Below, one piece after another: positions 1 to 10,100 of a stretch of 21,727 bases of DNA. Origin of the DNA: Betaproteobacteria bacterium (GTDB lineage: Bacteria; Pseudomonadota; Gammaproteobacteria; Burkholderiales; Casimicrobiaceae); contig JADIZG010000019.1 of assembly GCA_016704895.1 (NCBI GenBank), positions 1 to 21,727 of the forward strand, given 5' to 3'. The translations under genes and the position numbers were made by a program. The number at the start of each line of letters is the position of its first letter. Positions within the stretch are counted from its first letter, which is position 1. The notes beneath the pieces are model-generated. The model was not told the DNA's origin and did no database searches. It was given only the letters and a program-made list of their open reading frames with translations.

Positions 1-789
1 TCGACCAGTCGCGGCCGCAGACGAAGCGCGGCAGGTTCCAGCGGTCGTCGCCGCCGGTCATCGGCCTCGCGCCGTCGCCGAAAGCCGCATCCACGCCGAT
101 GCGCACGTGGTTGTGCGGGAAATAGTCGCGCACCAGATAGTCGTTCGACTCGCCGTACGGGTACGCGAAGAGCCGGTCGCCGGGATTCGGCGCCACGCGC
201 CTCAGGTGCGCGGTCGCATGCGCGATCTCCTCTTCCGCCAGCGCATGGGTGTCGATCGAGCGGAACGTGCCGGTGACACGGCGACGGCCCATCAGGTGCT
301 CCGCCTGTTCGTGGTTGTGGTCCCAGCTGTGGCTCGCGATCGCGGCGTGGCCGCTCGCGGCGGCCGTGACCACCACGCATCCGTCCACCAGCCGCGCCTG
401 GCGAGGCCCACGCGATCGATGTGCTCGCGCGCCTCCCGCGAGACCACGACGAAGGACGTCGCGTGCGCTTCCCGCGGACGCGGCCCCGCCGCGCGGAAGT
501 CCGCGAGGCAGTTGTGGAGGCTGCGCTGCGTGCCGTGCGTCGGATGCGGCAGGTCCCGCCAGTCGAAGTCGGTGCCGTCGTCGAACGTGATCGCGAGCGT
601 GCGCTCGCCCGTCCACTGCGGCTCGCCTGCGAGCCAGCGGGCGACCACGCCTGGCAGCGGCACGATCCGCCAGCCGAGCCGGTCGATCGTCTCGAGGTCG
701 GACGCGAGCGCGACGTGGTCGTTGTTCGCGTAGTCGTTCCCCGCGACGTTGACGCCGTGGTAGGTGAGGATGGGGAAGCGGCGGGACAT
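1..789 (-). CDS. Polysaccharide deacetylase family protein (NodB-like), 3'-truncated by window edge, one apparent frameshift
   Basis: Probable carbohydrate esterase 4 (NodB fold) enzyme removing acetyl groups from a surface polysaccharide or glycan. The start ATG is at 789. The first block reads PILTYHGVN near residue 7 and ITFDDG at residues 67-72, the catalytic/metal Asp pair of the family (D70, D71). After about residue 140 the reading frame must shift by one base near 370-376. In the shifted frame the expected metal-binding HxxxH appears (SHSWDHNH, H154 and H158 after repair), then FAYPYGE, and it stays open to the window edge. About 263 residues are visible and the C-terminus lies outside. 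Adding one G to TGGTGG-TC restores the frame, so I read this as a sequence error rather than a true pseudogene. It lies 61 nt downstream of the GT41 gene on the same strand and could be cotranscribed with it. The family call is firm; the substrate is unknown. Confidence 0.85.
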
Positions 790-850
790 CGCCGCCCAGT
801 GTAACCGCGCCGCACGCGCCCGGCCGTGCCGGCTTCGCGGGCGGAACCCG

Positions 851-3044
851 TCAGCCGGCAGGCGTTTCCGCCCAGGCCCGCTCGATCGCGGCTTCGAACG
901 CGCGCGCGTAGGCGTCGGCGTCGAAGAACGGCTTCAGCGAACGGTTCGCGCGGAGCTGCAGCGACGTTTCGCGCAGGCGCGGGCGATCCCGTCCCAGCGC
1001 GACGGCGATGTCGACGTACTCCTGCAGGCTCGCCGCCGCGAGCTCGGGCTGGCCCGCCGCGATCACCTGGCTCGCGGACGCGCGCGAGGCGAACGTCCGG
1101 CCTGCCTGCGTCAGGACAGGCAATCCCGCGGAGAGCGCATCGTTCACCGTCGTGTGCGAACCGAAGGGCGACGTGTCGAGAAAGAGGTCGGCGAGCCGGA
1201 AGCGGGCGAGGTAGCGGGGCACGTCCTCGTTGCCCGCGAACCGCAGCCGCCGGGGATCGACGCCGAGCGATTCCGCGCGATTGTGCACCCTCCGCACCGC
1301 CACCGTTCCCAGCGTCCTCATCCACAGGACCGAACCGGGAACGGCGCGCAGGATCGCCATCCACGCGTCGAAGCGCTCGGGGAGGATCTTGTACGGTGCG
1401 CTCATCGCCGCGTAGACCACGGCATCGTCGGGCAGGCCGTACTCGGAGCGTGCCACCGCGACGTCGCCGGCGCGGTCGTCGCACGGCGGCATGTAGCAGG
1501 GCTCGACGCGAAGCGGCCGCTCGACGCAGGTGTGGGCCAGGTCGGCCGGAATGCAGTAGCCGTCGGCGACGATCCAGTCGACGGCGGCGCTGCCGAGCGT
1601 TCCCGTGTAGCCGAGGTAGTTGATCTGCACGGGAGCGGGCCGGAGCGCCAGGATCGACAGGTTCGACCCGCCGGTGAACCCGGTGAGGTCGATCAGGACG
1701 TCGATCCCGTCCGCCCGGATGGCGTCGGCGACTTCCCGCGCGTCGACGACGGGGATCGACCGGAACCGGTCGGACGCCGCGCGGATCCTTCGCCAGATGC
1801 CGTCGACCTGCGGACCGTTGCAGTCGTACGCATGAACCTCGAATCGCGCGCGATCGAGACGCTCGATCAGTCCCACGACCAGTCGCCCGACCGGGTGGCC
1901 GTTCAGGTCGGGGAGAGGAAGCCGAGGCGAAGCTTTCCGGACGCGGGCCGGCGCGGCGGGCGCGTCGGGGATGGCGCGAGGAACTCGAGGGCGGAGTGCC
2001 GGATCGCCGCCGCGCGCTCCCGCGCCGGGTCCTCGTTGATCGCCTGGAACGAGAACGGCGAGACGACGTGGCCGATGCCCGGCGGCGGGCGGTCGACGGC
2101 GTCGACGATGCTGCGGCGTAGCGCGTCGAATCGATCCCAGATGCATTCGTGGCCGCACGCGTGGAGCAGCAGGCTCGCGGAGAGCTGGTCCGTCGGATCG
2201 AGCTCGATCGCCCGCGCGAGCGCGAGGGCCGCGCTGCCCCATCGGTCGGTCTCCGCACGGCAGATGCCGAGATCGCGCCAGGGCCCGGGACTGTCCGGGG
2301 CGAGCTCGGTCGCGCGGACGAGGTAGGGTTCCGCCGCCGCCGGATCCCCCACGCACCGGAGCGAGACGCCGAGGTTCGCCAGGATCGCCGCGGGCGCGTC
2401 GGGCTGTTCCTTGGCGAGGCGCCTGAAGAGCGGAATCGCCTCCTTGTAGCGCCGTTGCTGGTAGTGGATCTGCGCCAGGTTGGCGATCGCCCCCGGATCG
2501 TCCGGCGCGATCTCGAGCGCGCGCGCGTGGCACCGTTCCGCGGCCGCGAGATCGCCGTGGTTCTCGAGCGCGAGGCCGAGGTTGGTGAGCAGCGCCGGGT
2601 GGTCGGGGGCCAGCGCGAGCGCCTGCTCGAACAGCTCGATCGCGCGGGCGACATCGCCGGATGCGCGGCAGAAATCGCCCAGGAAGAACAGCGGCTCGGG
2701 ATCGCCGGGCGCGATGCGGTGCGCGCGCTCCCAGCACGCGCGCGACCTGGCGGGATCGGAGCTGCGGATCGCCTCGGCGAGAAGCTTGAGCGCGACGAGG
2801 TCGTCCGGCTCGTGGCCGAAGCGCCGCTCGACGATGGTCGCCGCCCGCTCGAGCTCTCCCGCACGGATCGCGTCGCGCGCCGCGGAAATCGGGTCGCTCG
2901 CCGCATCGGGTGCGGTCGGTGCCGCGGGCGCGGGCGCGGGCGCCGGCACGACGGGCGAGCCGCTCCCATGGCAGTGCTTGTATCGCTTGCCGCTGCCGCA
3001 CGGGCACGGATCGTTTCGCGACGGGGGGCCGTGATCGTCGTCAT
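851..3044 (-). CDS. SEC-C / TPR / GT41 (O-GlcNAc transferase, SPINDLY-type) glycosyltransferase, two apparent frameshifts
   Basis: Predicted cytoplasmic glycosyltransferase of the GT41 family, transferring a sugar from a nucleotide sugar to protein Ser/Thr. The reconstructed protein is 731 aa. A SEC-C zinc motif sits at residues 10-27 (C14-x-C16-x8-C25-H26). An Ala/Pro linker and TPR repeats (about 50-290) follow, then the GT41 catalytic part (about 373-725). Key residues seen are H384 in NGHPVGRL (family catalytic-pocket His), K553 in APYKILP (UDP-phosphate Lys) and HTTVND at 631-636 (nucleotide binding). The start is ATG 3044, chosen because SEC-C lies upstream of the GTG at 2949 and no other in-frame start precedes it. 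Reaching SEC-C from this ATG needs one more C in the C6 run at 3023-3028. A second missing base at 1910-1914 (C4) breaks the SPDL/HPVG block. The closest relative in the window is the gene at 12581-14751. The acceptor protein is unknown. Confidence 0.88.
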
Positions 3045-3325
3045 CGTGGCGTCGCCGGCGAGTCGGGGCGCGTCCGTCGCGCGACGGTTGCCGGCGACGT
3101 CGACGCCACGGCGGAATTCGGGAACGGGCAGGTCATCGCGCCCGCCAAGTGTAACTGCGGCGCGTCGCTGGAATCTCCGGGGCCGCCGGGCCCGCGGAGG
3201 GCGCTGCGGCCATCGCCGCGGGCGCCTGCCGCTTCCCCGGGGAAGCCTGCGAAGGGGCGATCGGCTAGAATTGCCTGTTTGCGCGCTGCGAGCTGCGTCC
3301 GCCAGCGCACCCTTCCGCCGTCCCC
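3045..3325. promoter_or_regulatory. Divergent intergenic region between the SEC-C/GT41 gene and the methyltransferase operon
   Basis: This 281-nt stretch separates two divergently oriented transcription units and should hold promoters for both. On the plus strand a TAGAAT at 3266-3271 is a reasonable -10 for the 3326 operon, leaving a leader of roughly 50 nt. No convincing -35 lies 16-18 bp upstream. The rest is very GC-rich with several short self-complementary GC stretches. No reading frame here has support, and I see no RNA gene. The promoter call is tentative. Confidence 0.35.
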
Positions 3326-4740
3326 ATGGCCGACGATCTGACGTTCACAGGCGAGCGATTCGTCCCCGGCATCGAGGGCGAGATCGTCTACGAGCACGTC
3401 CACCGCTACGCGTTCGCGCGCGCTACGCGGCGGGTCGTCGCGTGCTCGACGCGGCGTGCGGCGAAGGCTACGGGAGCGCGATCCTCGCGGCCACGGCGCG
3501 CGAGGTGGTCGGCGTGGACATCGACGCGGCGACCGTCGCGCACGCGCGCGCGACCTACGCGCCGGTCCGCAACCTTTCCTTCGTCGAAGGGTCGGCGGTG
3601 AAGCTGCCCCTCCCCGACGCGAGCGTCGACCTCGTCGTGTCGTTCGAGACCATCGAGCACCTGGACGCGGCCGACCAGCCGCGGATGCTCGCCGAATTCA
3701 CGCGCGTGCTCTCGGCCGACGGCGCGCTCGTCCTGTCCGCGCCGAATCGCCCCGAATACTCGGAGCCGCGCGGCTACGTGAACCCGTTCCACCGCCACGA
3801 GCACGACCGTGCGGAGCTCGATCGGCTCCTCGACGCCCACTTTCCCGCGCGTGCCTGGCACGCACAGCGCGTGTGGCTCGGCTCGACGGTGTGGCGCGAA
3901 GCCGGCGGCGCGGACGACGTCGAGGCGTTCGTCGGCGACGCGTCGGGCGTGGCGCGGGCGAGCGCGCCTCCCGCGATGTACTTCGTGGTCGTCGCCGCGC
4001 GCCGCGCCTCCGCGCTGCCCGCGCCGGGGCCGGCGCTCTCGCTCTTCTCCGACGCGGGCGAGACCGAGCTCAAGCGCGCCGCCTCGGCCGCGGCCGAGGC
4101 GATGCGCCTCGACGGCCTGCTGAAGGACCGCGAGCGCATCGTCGCCGAGCGCGACGCGCAGCTCGCGCGCGCCAATGCGCACGTGACGCACCTCGAAGGC
4201 CTGCTCGCCGCGCGCGACCCGCTGATCGCCGAGCGCGAGCGCGTCGTCGCCGAGCGCGACCGCGACCTCCGGCTGGTCAACGAGCGTGCCGCGCGGCTCG
4301 AGCAGCTCGCCGCGGAGCGCGAACGCCTCGTCGCGGAGCGGGACGAACTGCTCGCGCGCACCAACGACCACGTGACGCATCTCGAGGAGCTGGCCGCGTT
4401 CGCGGAGCGCCTCGTGGTCGAGCGCGACGCCGACCTCGCCGCGCGCGACGCCAGGATCGACGCCGATGGCCGCGCGCTCGCGCTCGCGCGCGAGAGCCAC
4501 GCGGCCGCGCAGCTGCGCATCGCCGACGCCGAGCGCCTGCACGCGGAGACGCGCGGCCGGCTGGCCGAGGCGAGGCGTCGCATCGCCGAGGTCGAGGCCG
4601 AGTGCGGGCGCCTCGACCGCGCGCTCGACACGCAGGAGCGCATCATCGCCTACCGCCAGTCGTTCCGCTGGTGGCTCACGCTGCCGTGGATGCGCGTGAA
4701 GCTCATGCTGAGCCGGCTGAAGGGCGGGCTGACGGGATGA
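3326..4740 (+). CDS. SAM-dependent methyltransferase with long C-terminal coiled coil, one apparent frameshift
   Basis: Class I (type 11-like) methyltransferase fused to a long coiled coil; reconstructed length 471 aa. The N-terminus reads FTGERFVPG, typical of glycan-cluster methyltransferases. SAM motif I is VLDAACGEG (about residues 40-48), the acidic loop is VVGVDID (about 62-68), and FETIEHL follows. From about residue 245 to 445 the sequence is almost pure charged heptads rich in AERD, with the block HVTHLE repeated. It ends in a basic/aromatic tail (SFRWWLTLPWMRVKLML) that may touch the membrane. The frame breaks between 3413 and 3421, in an alternating GC stretch, by one missing base; the motif I frame is the downstream one. 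There is no clear Shine-Dalgarno before ATG 3326. The stop overlaps the next start as ATGA (4737-4740), indicating translational coupling. Methyltransferase plus coiled coil resembles polysaccharide chain terminators such as WbdD, but no kinase domain is present. The substrate is inferred to be a glycan. Confidence 0.87.
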
Positions 4741-6994
4741 CCGCGAAGTTCATCGTCGACGTCGTCGTGCCGGTCTACAACGCTCCGGACGACGTGCGCA
4801 GCTGCGTCGAGAGCGTGCTCGCGCACACGGGACCCGGCTATCGGCTCGTGCTGATCGACGACGCGTCGCCCGATCCGGGCGTCGCGCGCGTGTTCGACGG
4901 GATCGCGCGGGCGGCCCATCCGCACGTCGAGCTGATGCGCAACGAGCGCAACCTGGGATTCACCGGGACCGCCAACCGCGGGATGGGCCTGTCGCGCCGC
5001 GACGTCGTGCTGCTCAACAGCGACACGATCGTGACCGACGGCTGGCTCGCGGCGCTGCTGCGCTGCGCGGCGTCGGATCGGTCGATCGGCACGATCACGC
5101 CGTGGTCGAACAACGCCGAGATCCTGTCGTATCCGCGCTTCTGCGTGAACAACGCCTGGCCCGAGGGTGCGGATCCCGCGCCGCTCGCCCGCGCGTTCGC
5201 CCGCGCGGCGGTGCCGAGCTACCCCGACCTGCCGACCGGCGTCGGGTTCTGCTTCTTCGTGCGCCGCGCGATGCTCGACGCGATCGGCGGCTTCGATCCC
5301 GCGTTCGGCGCGGGCTACGGGGAGGAGAACGACCTGTGCATGCGCGCCGCCGCCGCCGGCTGGCGCAACGTGCTGGCCGACGACGCGCTGGTGCTGCACA
5401 CGGGAGGGCGCTCGTTCGAGAAGCAGAAGGACGCGCTGGTGCCGAAGAACACCGAGGTCCTGCTCGCGCGCCATCCGGGGTACCTGTCGCTCGTGCACGA
5501 CTACGTCGCCGCGGACCCGCTCGCGCCGCTGCGCGACGCGACGACGCTGGCGCTCGACGCCGCGGATTCGGCCGGGGTGCTGCACGTGCTGCACCATCAG
5601 GGCGGCGGCACGGAGACGCACGTGCGCGCGCTGGTCGCGGCCACGCGCGGACGCTGCCGCCACGCGATCGCGGTCGCGGTCGGCGACCGCTGGCGCATCG
5701 AGGCGCATCGCCCCGACGGCGGGACCGTCGTGTTCGACCTCGAGCGCCTGCCGGACGAGCCCTGGGGCGACTTCCTCGGCGGCCTGTGCGCGACGCTCGG
5801 GGTGAGGCTCGTCCACGTGCACAACGTCTCCGCGTGCCGCGACGGCCTCCTGACCGCGCTCGCCGCGCTCGACCTGCCCTTCGGCTACACGGTGCACGAC
5901 GTCAACGCCGGGTGCCCGACGATCACGTTCCTGGGGTCGGACGGGATGTACTGCGGCGCGCAGACCGATCCGGCGGCGTGCGGCGCGTGCCTGGCGGCGC
6001 AGCCGGCCTTCGCCGGCGTCGACATCGTCGCGTGGCGCGAGGCGCATCGGCCGCTCGTCGAGCGCGCGTCGTTCCTGATCGCTCCTTCGCGCTGGGCGGC
6101 CGACACGCTCGCGCGCTTCTACCCGTCGGCTCGGGTGCAGGTCGTCCCGCACGGCATTCCCGAGGCGACGCCGAGGCATGCGGGCACGCGGCTCGCCGTG
6201 ATGCTTCCCGACGACGGCGTTCCGACGGTCGCGGTGCTGGGCGCGGTCGGCCCCGACAAGGGCGCCCGGCGCATCGAGCGCCTCGTCGAGCTCGCGCGCG
6301 AGCGCGGCTCGAGCGTCCGGTTCGTGCTGATCGGCTACCTCGACCGCCAGCACGCGGCATGGCAGAGCGACGACGCGCGCTTCACCGTGCACGGCCGCTA
6401 CGATCCGCGCGACCTGCCCGACCTGCTTTCGCACTATCGCGTCTCGCTCGTGCTCTACCCGTCGGCGGGGCCGGAGACCTTCAGCTACACGCTCTCGGAG
6501 GCGTGGAGCGCGGGCCGGCCCGTGCTCGTGCCGCCGATCGGCGCGCTGCCGGAACGGGTATCGCCCACCGGCGCGGGCTGGGTGCTCGACGATGCGCAAT
6601 GGCGCGACGAGCGGCGCATGCTCGACCGCATCGAGGCGCTGCTCGCGCCCGCCCGCGCCGACGATCTCGCGCGTGCTTCGCGGGCCGCCGCGGCGATGCC
6701 GCGGATCTCGCTCGGGTCGATGGCGGCGGCGACGCTCGCATGCTACGAGAGCGCCCTGCGCGACCGGCGCACGGGTGCGCATCGGCCGCTCGCACGGGAG
6801 CGTGTCCGGGACGCGCTCGGCTACCGCGCATGGACCCCGACGGCGATGCCGGGTGCGCATCCGTCGCGCGGGCGGACGCAGGCAGCAGGATCGCGCAGAC
6901 CGCGCTCCGGCTGAGGCTGTCGTCCGCCGGGCCGCTGCTCCGCGCGATCACCCCGGGATTCGTGCGCGAGGCCCTGAAGGCGCGCCTGAAATGA
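4737..6994 (+). CDS. Bifunctional GT2-GT4 glycosyltransferase, apparent frameshift near the C-terminus
   Basis: Two glycosyltransferase domains in one chain, 752 aa after repair. The N-terminal GT-A domain of family 2 (about 1-270) shows DVVVPVYN, LIDDASPD, LLNSDT (N94-T97, the DxD-equivalent) and GEENDLCMR (E196-D199). The C-terminal GT-B domain of family 4 (about 280-690) starts with HVLHHQGGGTETH and has APSRW, VLGAVGPDKGA and the E-x7-E nucleotide-sugar motif (E580, E588). A small Cys cluster lies near residues 393-420. Translation begins at the ATGA overlap with the methyltransferase. The frame as given stops at 6914. A one-base shift between about 6836 and 6885 (for example C4 to C5 in tggacccc) extends it to 6994 with a strongly GC3-biased tail, whose stop again forms ATGA (6991-6994). 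If the shift is not real, the gene ends at 6914 (725 aa). It probably adds two successive sugars to one glycan. Confidence 0.9.
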
Positions 6995-7123
6995 GCGCCG
7001 CTGGGCCGTCCCGAGGCGCTCGCCCCCTCCTTCAGGAGGGGGTGTGCGACGTCGCGCAGCGACGAGCCTGGGGGAGGTTGGATCGATGAGCGCCGCTGGG
7101 CCGTCCCGAGGCGCTCGCCCCCT
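6991..7123 (+). repeat. Hairpin-rich interspersed repeat flanked by 38-bp direct copies at an operon junction
   Basis: Identical 38-bp segments lie at 6991-7028 and 7086-7123, offset by 95 bp; both start with ATGAGCGCC. Between them are a perfect 9-bp inverted repeat with a 2-nt loop (7023-7042, CCCCCTCCT/AGGAGGGGG) and a 6-bp inverted repeat with a 3-nt loop (7050-7064, CGTCGC/GCGACG). The left copy opens a 32-codon frame from 6991 to 7089 whose stop overlaps the next ATG, so both ends of the unit give ATGA couplings. From memory it resembles short GC-rich repeats scattered between genes in Burkholderiales; this is not verified. The 32-codon frame is probably not a functional gene. Confidence 0.7.
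7070..7076 (+). promoter_or_regulatory. Shine-Dalgarno sequence (GGGGAGG type) for the 7086 start
   Basis: A strong purine-rich GGGGAGG run sits about 9 nt before ATG 7086 and decides this start over the in-frame ATG at 7131, which has no ribosome site. The run belongs to the interspersed repeat, so the repeat may now supply the initiation signal for the large TPR/GT41 gene. Confidence 0.6.
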
Positions 7124-10100
7124 GCCGGCGATGCCGGGCAGGCAGGTCGACTGGGTCGCGCGCGGGCGCGAGCACCAGTGGCAATCGCGGCCGATCCACG
7201 CGCTGTTCTGCTTCACGCGCGCGATCGCCGAGCGGCCCGCGCGTGCCAACGCGCGCTTCCACCTGGGCGAGGTGCTCTGGCAGCTCGGGCTCACCGGGGC
7301 CGCGAAGGCCGCCTGGCGCGAGGCAACCGCCGTCGCGCCGAAGCATCTGGCGAGCTGGCTTGCCTTTACCGAGGCATGTCTCGCCTCCGGCGATGCCGTG
7401 GAGGCGAGCGCGGCGATCGATGTGGCGCTCGCGCTCGAGCCGGGGAATCCGCCGGCGCGGACGCTTCGATTGCTGACGTCGGCGGCGCTCGGGGACCCGA
7501 ACGCCGACTGGGGCGCGTTCGCTGAAGCCGTGCGTTCCGACCCGGGGCTCGTGGCGGCGCCCGCGCGCGCGCAACTGATCGCCGCAGCCGTCGACCGGAC
7601 GGCGGGCCTGCCCGGGCAGCAGGCGTTCTTCGAGGTGCTCGCATCGATGCCGGCCAGGGTGCCGCTCGAGCTGCTCGCGAGCCTGGTCGCGCATGGCGTC
7701 GAATCGTCGGCGACGCCCGCGGTCGTCGCGTCGCTGGACACCGCGCTCGACGAGGCGAGGCGGCGCGACGCGGTGCCCGGCGCGCACGATGCATTCCGGC
7801 GACTCGCCCGCGCCGCGCAGTCGCTCGGCCGCGGCGAGGCGGCTCGCCATCTTGCTGCTGCGTACGCGCGAGCGTGCGCGACGCGCTTCGCGCCGGCGGT
7901 GCCGCTGGCGTGGCCCCGACGGACGGCGGGCGCAGCGCTGCGCGTGGCGGTGCTTGCCTCGCCCGACGCGTCGCCGGCGGCCATCGCCGCGCTCGCTGCG
8001 CTGTCCGCGCCCGGATACGACGTCACGCTCGTCGTGCTCGCGTCCCCGGACGACGCGAAGCCGTTCGCCGCGTCGCTGCCGTTCGTCGCGCAGGTCGTGA
8101 TCGCCGCGGGCGCCGTGCCCGACCCTGCGGGTGCGCGCCTGCTCGCCTCGCGCGATCCGGACGTCGTCGTCGATGCCGTCGGCCTCGGCGCCGCGACCGG
8201 CCCATGGCTCGCGCAGCGACCCGGTCGCGCGATCTGGACGCTCGCCGATCACGAACCGCCGCTTGCGGACCGGCGCATCGACGCGTCGCCATCGGCGCTC
8301 GCCGCGGCGCGAGCGGGGCGGTCGCGTCCGGTGCAGGGCACGCTGACGAAGGAGGTGCTGGTCGCGCGATGGGAAGCCGGCCTGCGGGCGCACCAGAGCG
8401 GCGAGGTCGACGCGGCGCGTGCGGCCTACTCGGCGTTGATCGACGACCAGCCGGACTACGCGCCGGCCCTGCACTTCCGCGCGCGGCTCGAATGGGATGC
8501 GGGCGACCTGGATGCCGCCGCGCGCGACCTCGCGTCGGCGCTCGACGCGGCGCCCGGATACGCGGACGCGCGCGTCGATGCGAGCCGGCTCGCGCTGGAG
8601 CGCCAGCAGCCGCTCGTCGCGATCGCGCTCGCGAAGGCCGGCCTCGAGCGCGAGCCGACGCACCTCGGGCTGCTGCGCGCGCTCGGGCACGCGCTGCTCC
8701 GGCTGGGCGACGGCGCCGCGGCGGCCGAAGCGTTCCAGCGCGCGTCGATGCTGCAGCCTTTCGACGCGGAGACGCAGTACAACCTGGGGGTCGCGCAGCA
8801 ACTCGCCGGCGACGTCAAGGCGGCGGTGCAGTCCTATCGGCACGCGAGCGCGTTCGATCCGTCGTTCGTCGACGCCGCGTTCAACCTCGGCGTGCTCTAC
8901 CAGCAACAGGGGCGCGCGGCCGACGCGCTCGCCGCCTACCGCCAGGTGCTCGATCGCGACCCGGCGCGCGATGCCGCATGGAAGAACGTCGGCGAGGTGC
9001 TGCGGGAAGAGGGCCGGCTCGACGAGTGGGCGGCCAACTTCCGCCGCTTCGAGGCGGCCTGCCCCGGTTCGCTGCTCCTGGCGGCGCAGGCGCTCGAGGT
9101 GTGCCAGTTCACCGCCGACTTCCCGCGCCTCGACCGCTACCTCGACGGCTTGAGGCAGGAGCGATTCCGGGCAGCCACCGAAACGACGCTCGTCGATGCG
9201 CTGGAGGAGCTGCTCTATCTGCTCCTGTTCTTCGACGTCGAGCCGTCGGTCCTGCATCGGTTCGCCCAGACCTACGATCAGGCGTGCCGTCGTGTCTACG
9301 GCGTTCCTCATGCGCGACCCGTGACCCGGAAGCCCGGCAGACTGAGGATCGGCTACCTGTCGGCAGACCTGCGCAACCACGTGATGGGCAAGATGATGTG
9401 GGAGGCGGTGCGTCGCCACGACCGGGAGCGCTTCGACGTCCACTTCTATTCGATGTCCGACGTCCGCGATCGCTGGACCCAGCGCTTCGAGGGGGCCGCG
9501 ACCGCGTTCCGCGACGTGTCGGGCCTCGTCGACCGGGAGGCCGCGCGCGTGATCGACGGCGACGACCTCGACCTGCTCGTCGACCTGCAGACGCACACGA
9601 AGGGCGCGAGGCCGGGCATCCTCGCGCTCAAGCCCGCGCGCGTCCAGATCACGCACGTCGCGAGTGCGGGGACGCTGGGACTTTCCGCGATCGACTACAA
9701 GCTGACCGACGCCTGGGCGGACCTGCCCGAGGCCCAGGAACACCAGATCGAGCCGCTGCTCGCGATGAGCGGCTGCGTCTATCCGTACCGCGCGGTCGAG
9801 TCGGCGAAGGTCCCCCGCGCGCGCAAGCGCTCGCGATCCCCGAGGACGTTCGTGATCGGCGCGTTCGTCACGCCGATGAAGCTTTCGCGGCGCTGCCTCT
9901 CGCTGTGGAAGGAGATCGCCGACCGCCTGCCGCGCGCGCGCTTCGCGTTCTCGCCGATCCGTCCCGGGCATCGCCCGGTCTACGAGAGACTGGCCGTCGC
10001 GGCCGGCATCCCGGCGGACCGCCTGCTCTACCTTCCGCAGGGGCGCAACGACGCGGAGAACCAGGCGCGTTACCGTGTCGTCGACGTCGTGCTCGACCCG

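Noticed and set aside
1925..3007. N-terminal half of a long minus-strand frame starting at 3007 in another phase
   Set aside because: Arg/Ala-rich nonsense translation; the true TPR sequence is in the neighbouring phase. The two join only because of a one-base deletion at 1910-1914.
1910..3421. Programmed -1/+1 frameshifting as explanation of the broken frames
   Set aside because: The sites lack a shared slippery heptamer and stimulatory hairpin, and six independent cases in unrelated domains are better explained by missing bases in the assembly.
6991..7089. 32-codon mini-gene between the GT2-GT4 and TPR/GT41 genes
   Set aside because: It is made entirely of the interspersed repeat; translation may occur through coupling, but there is no sign of a conserved peptide.
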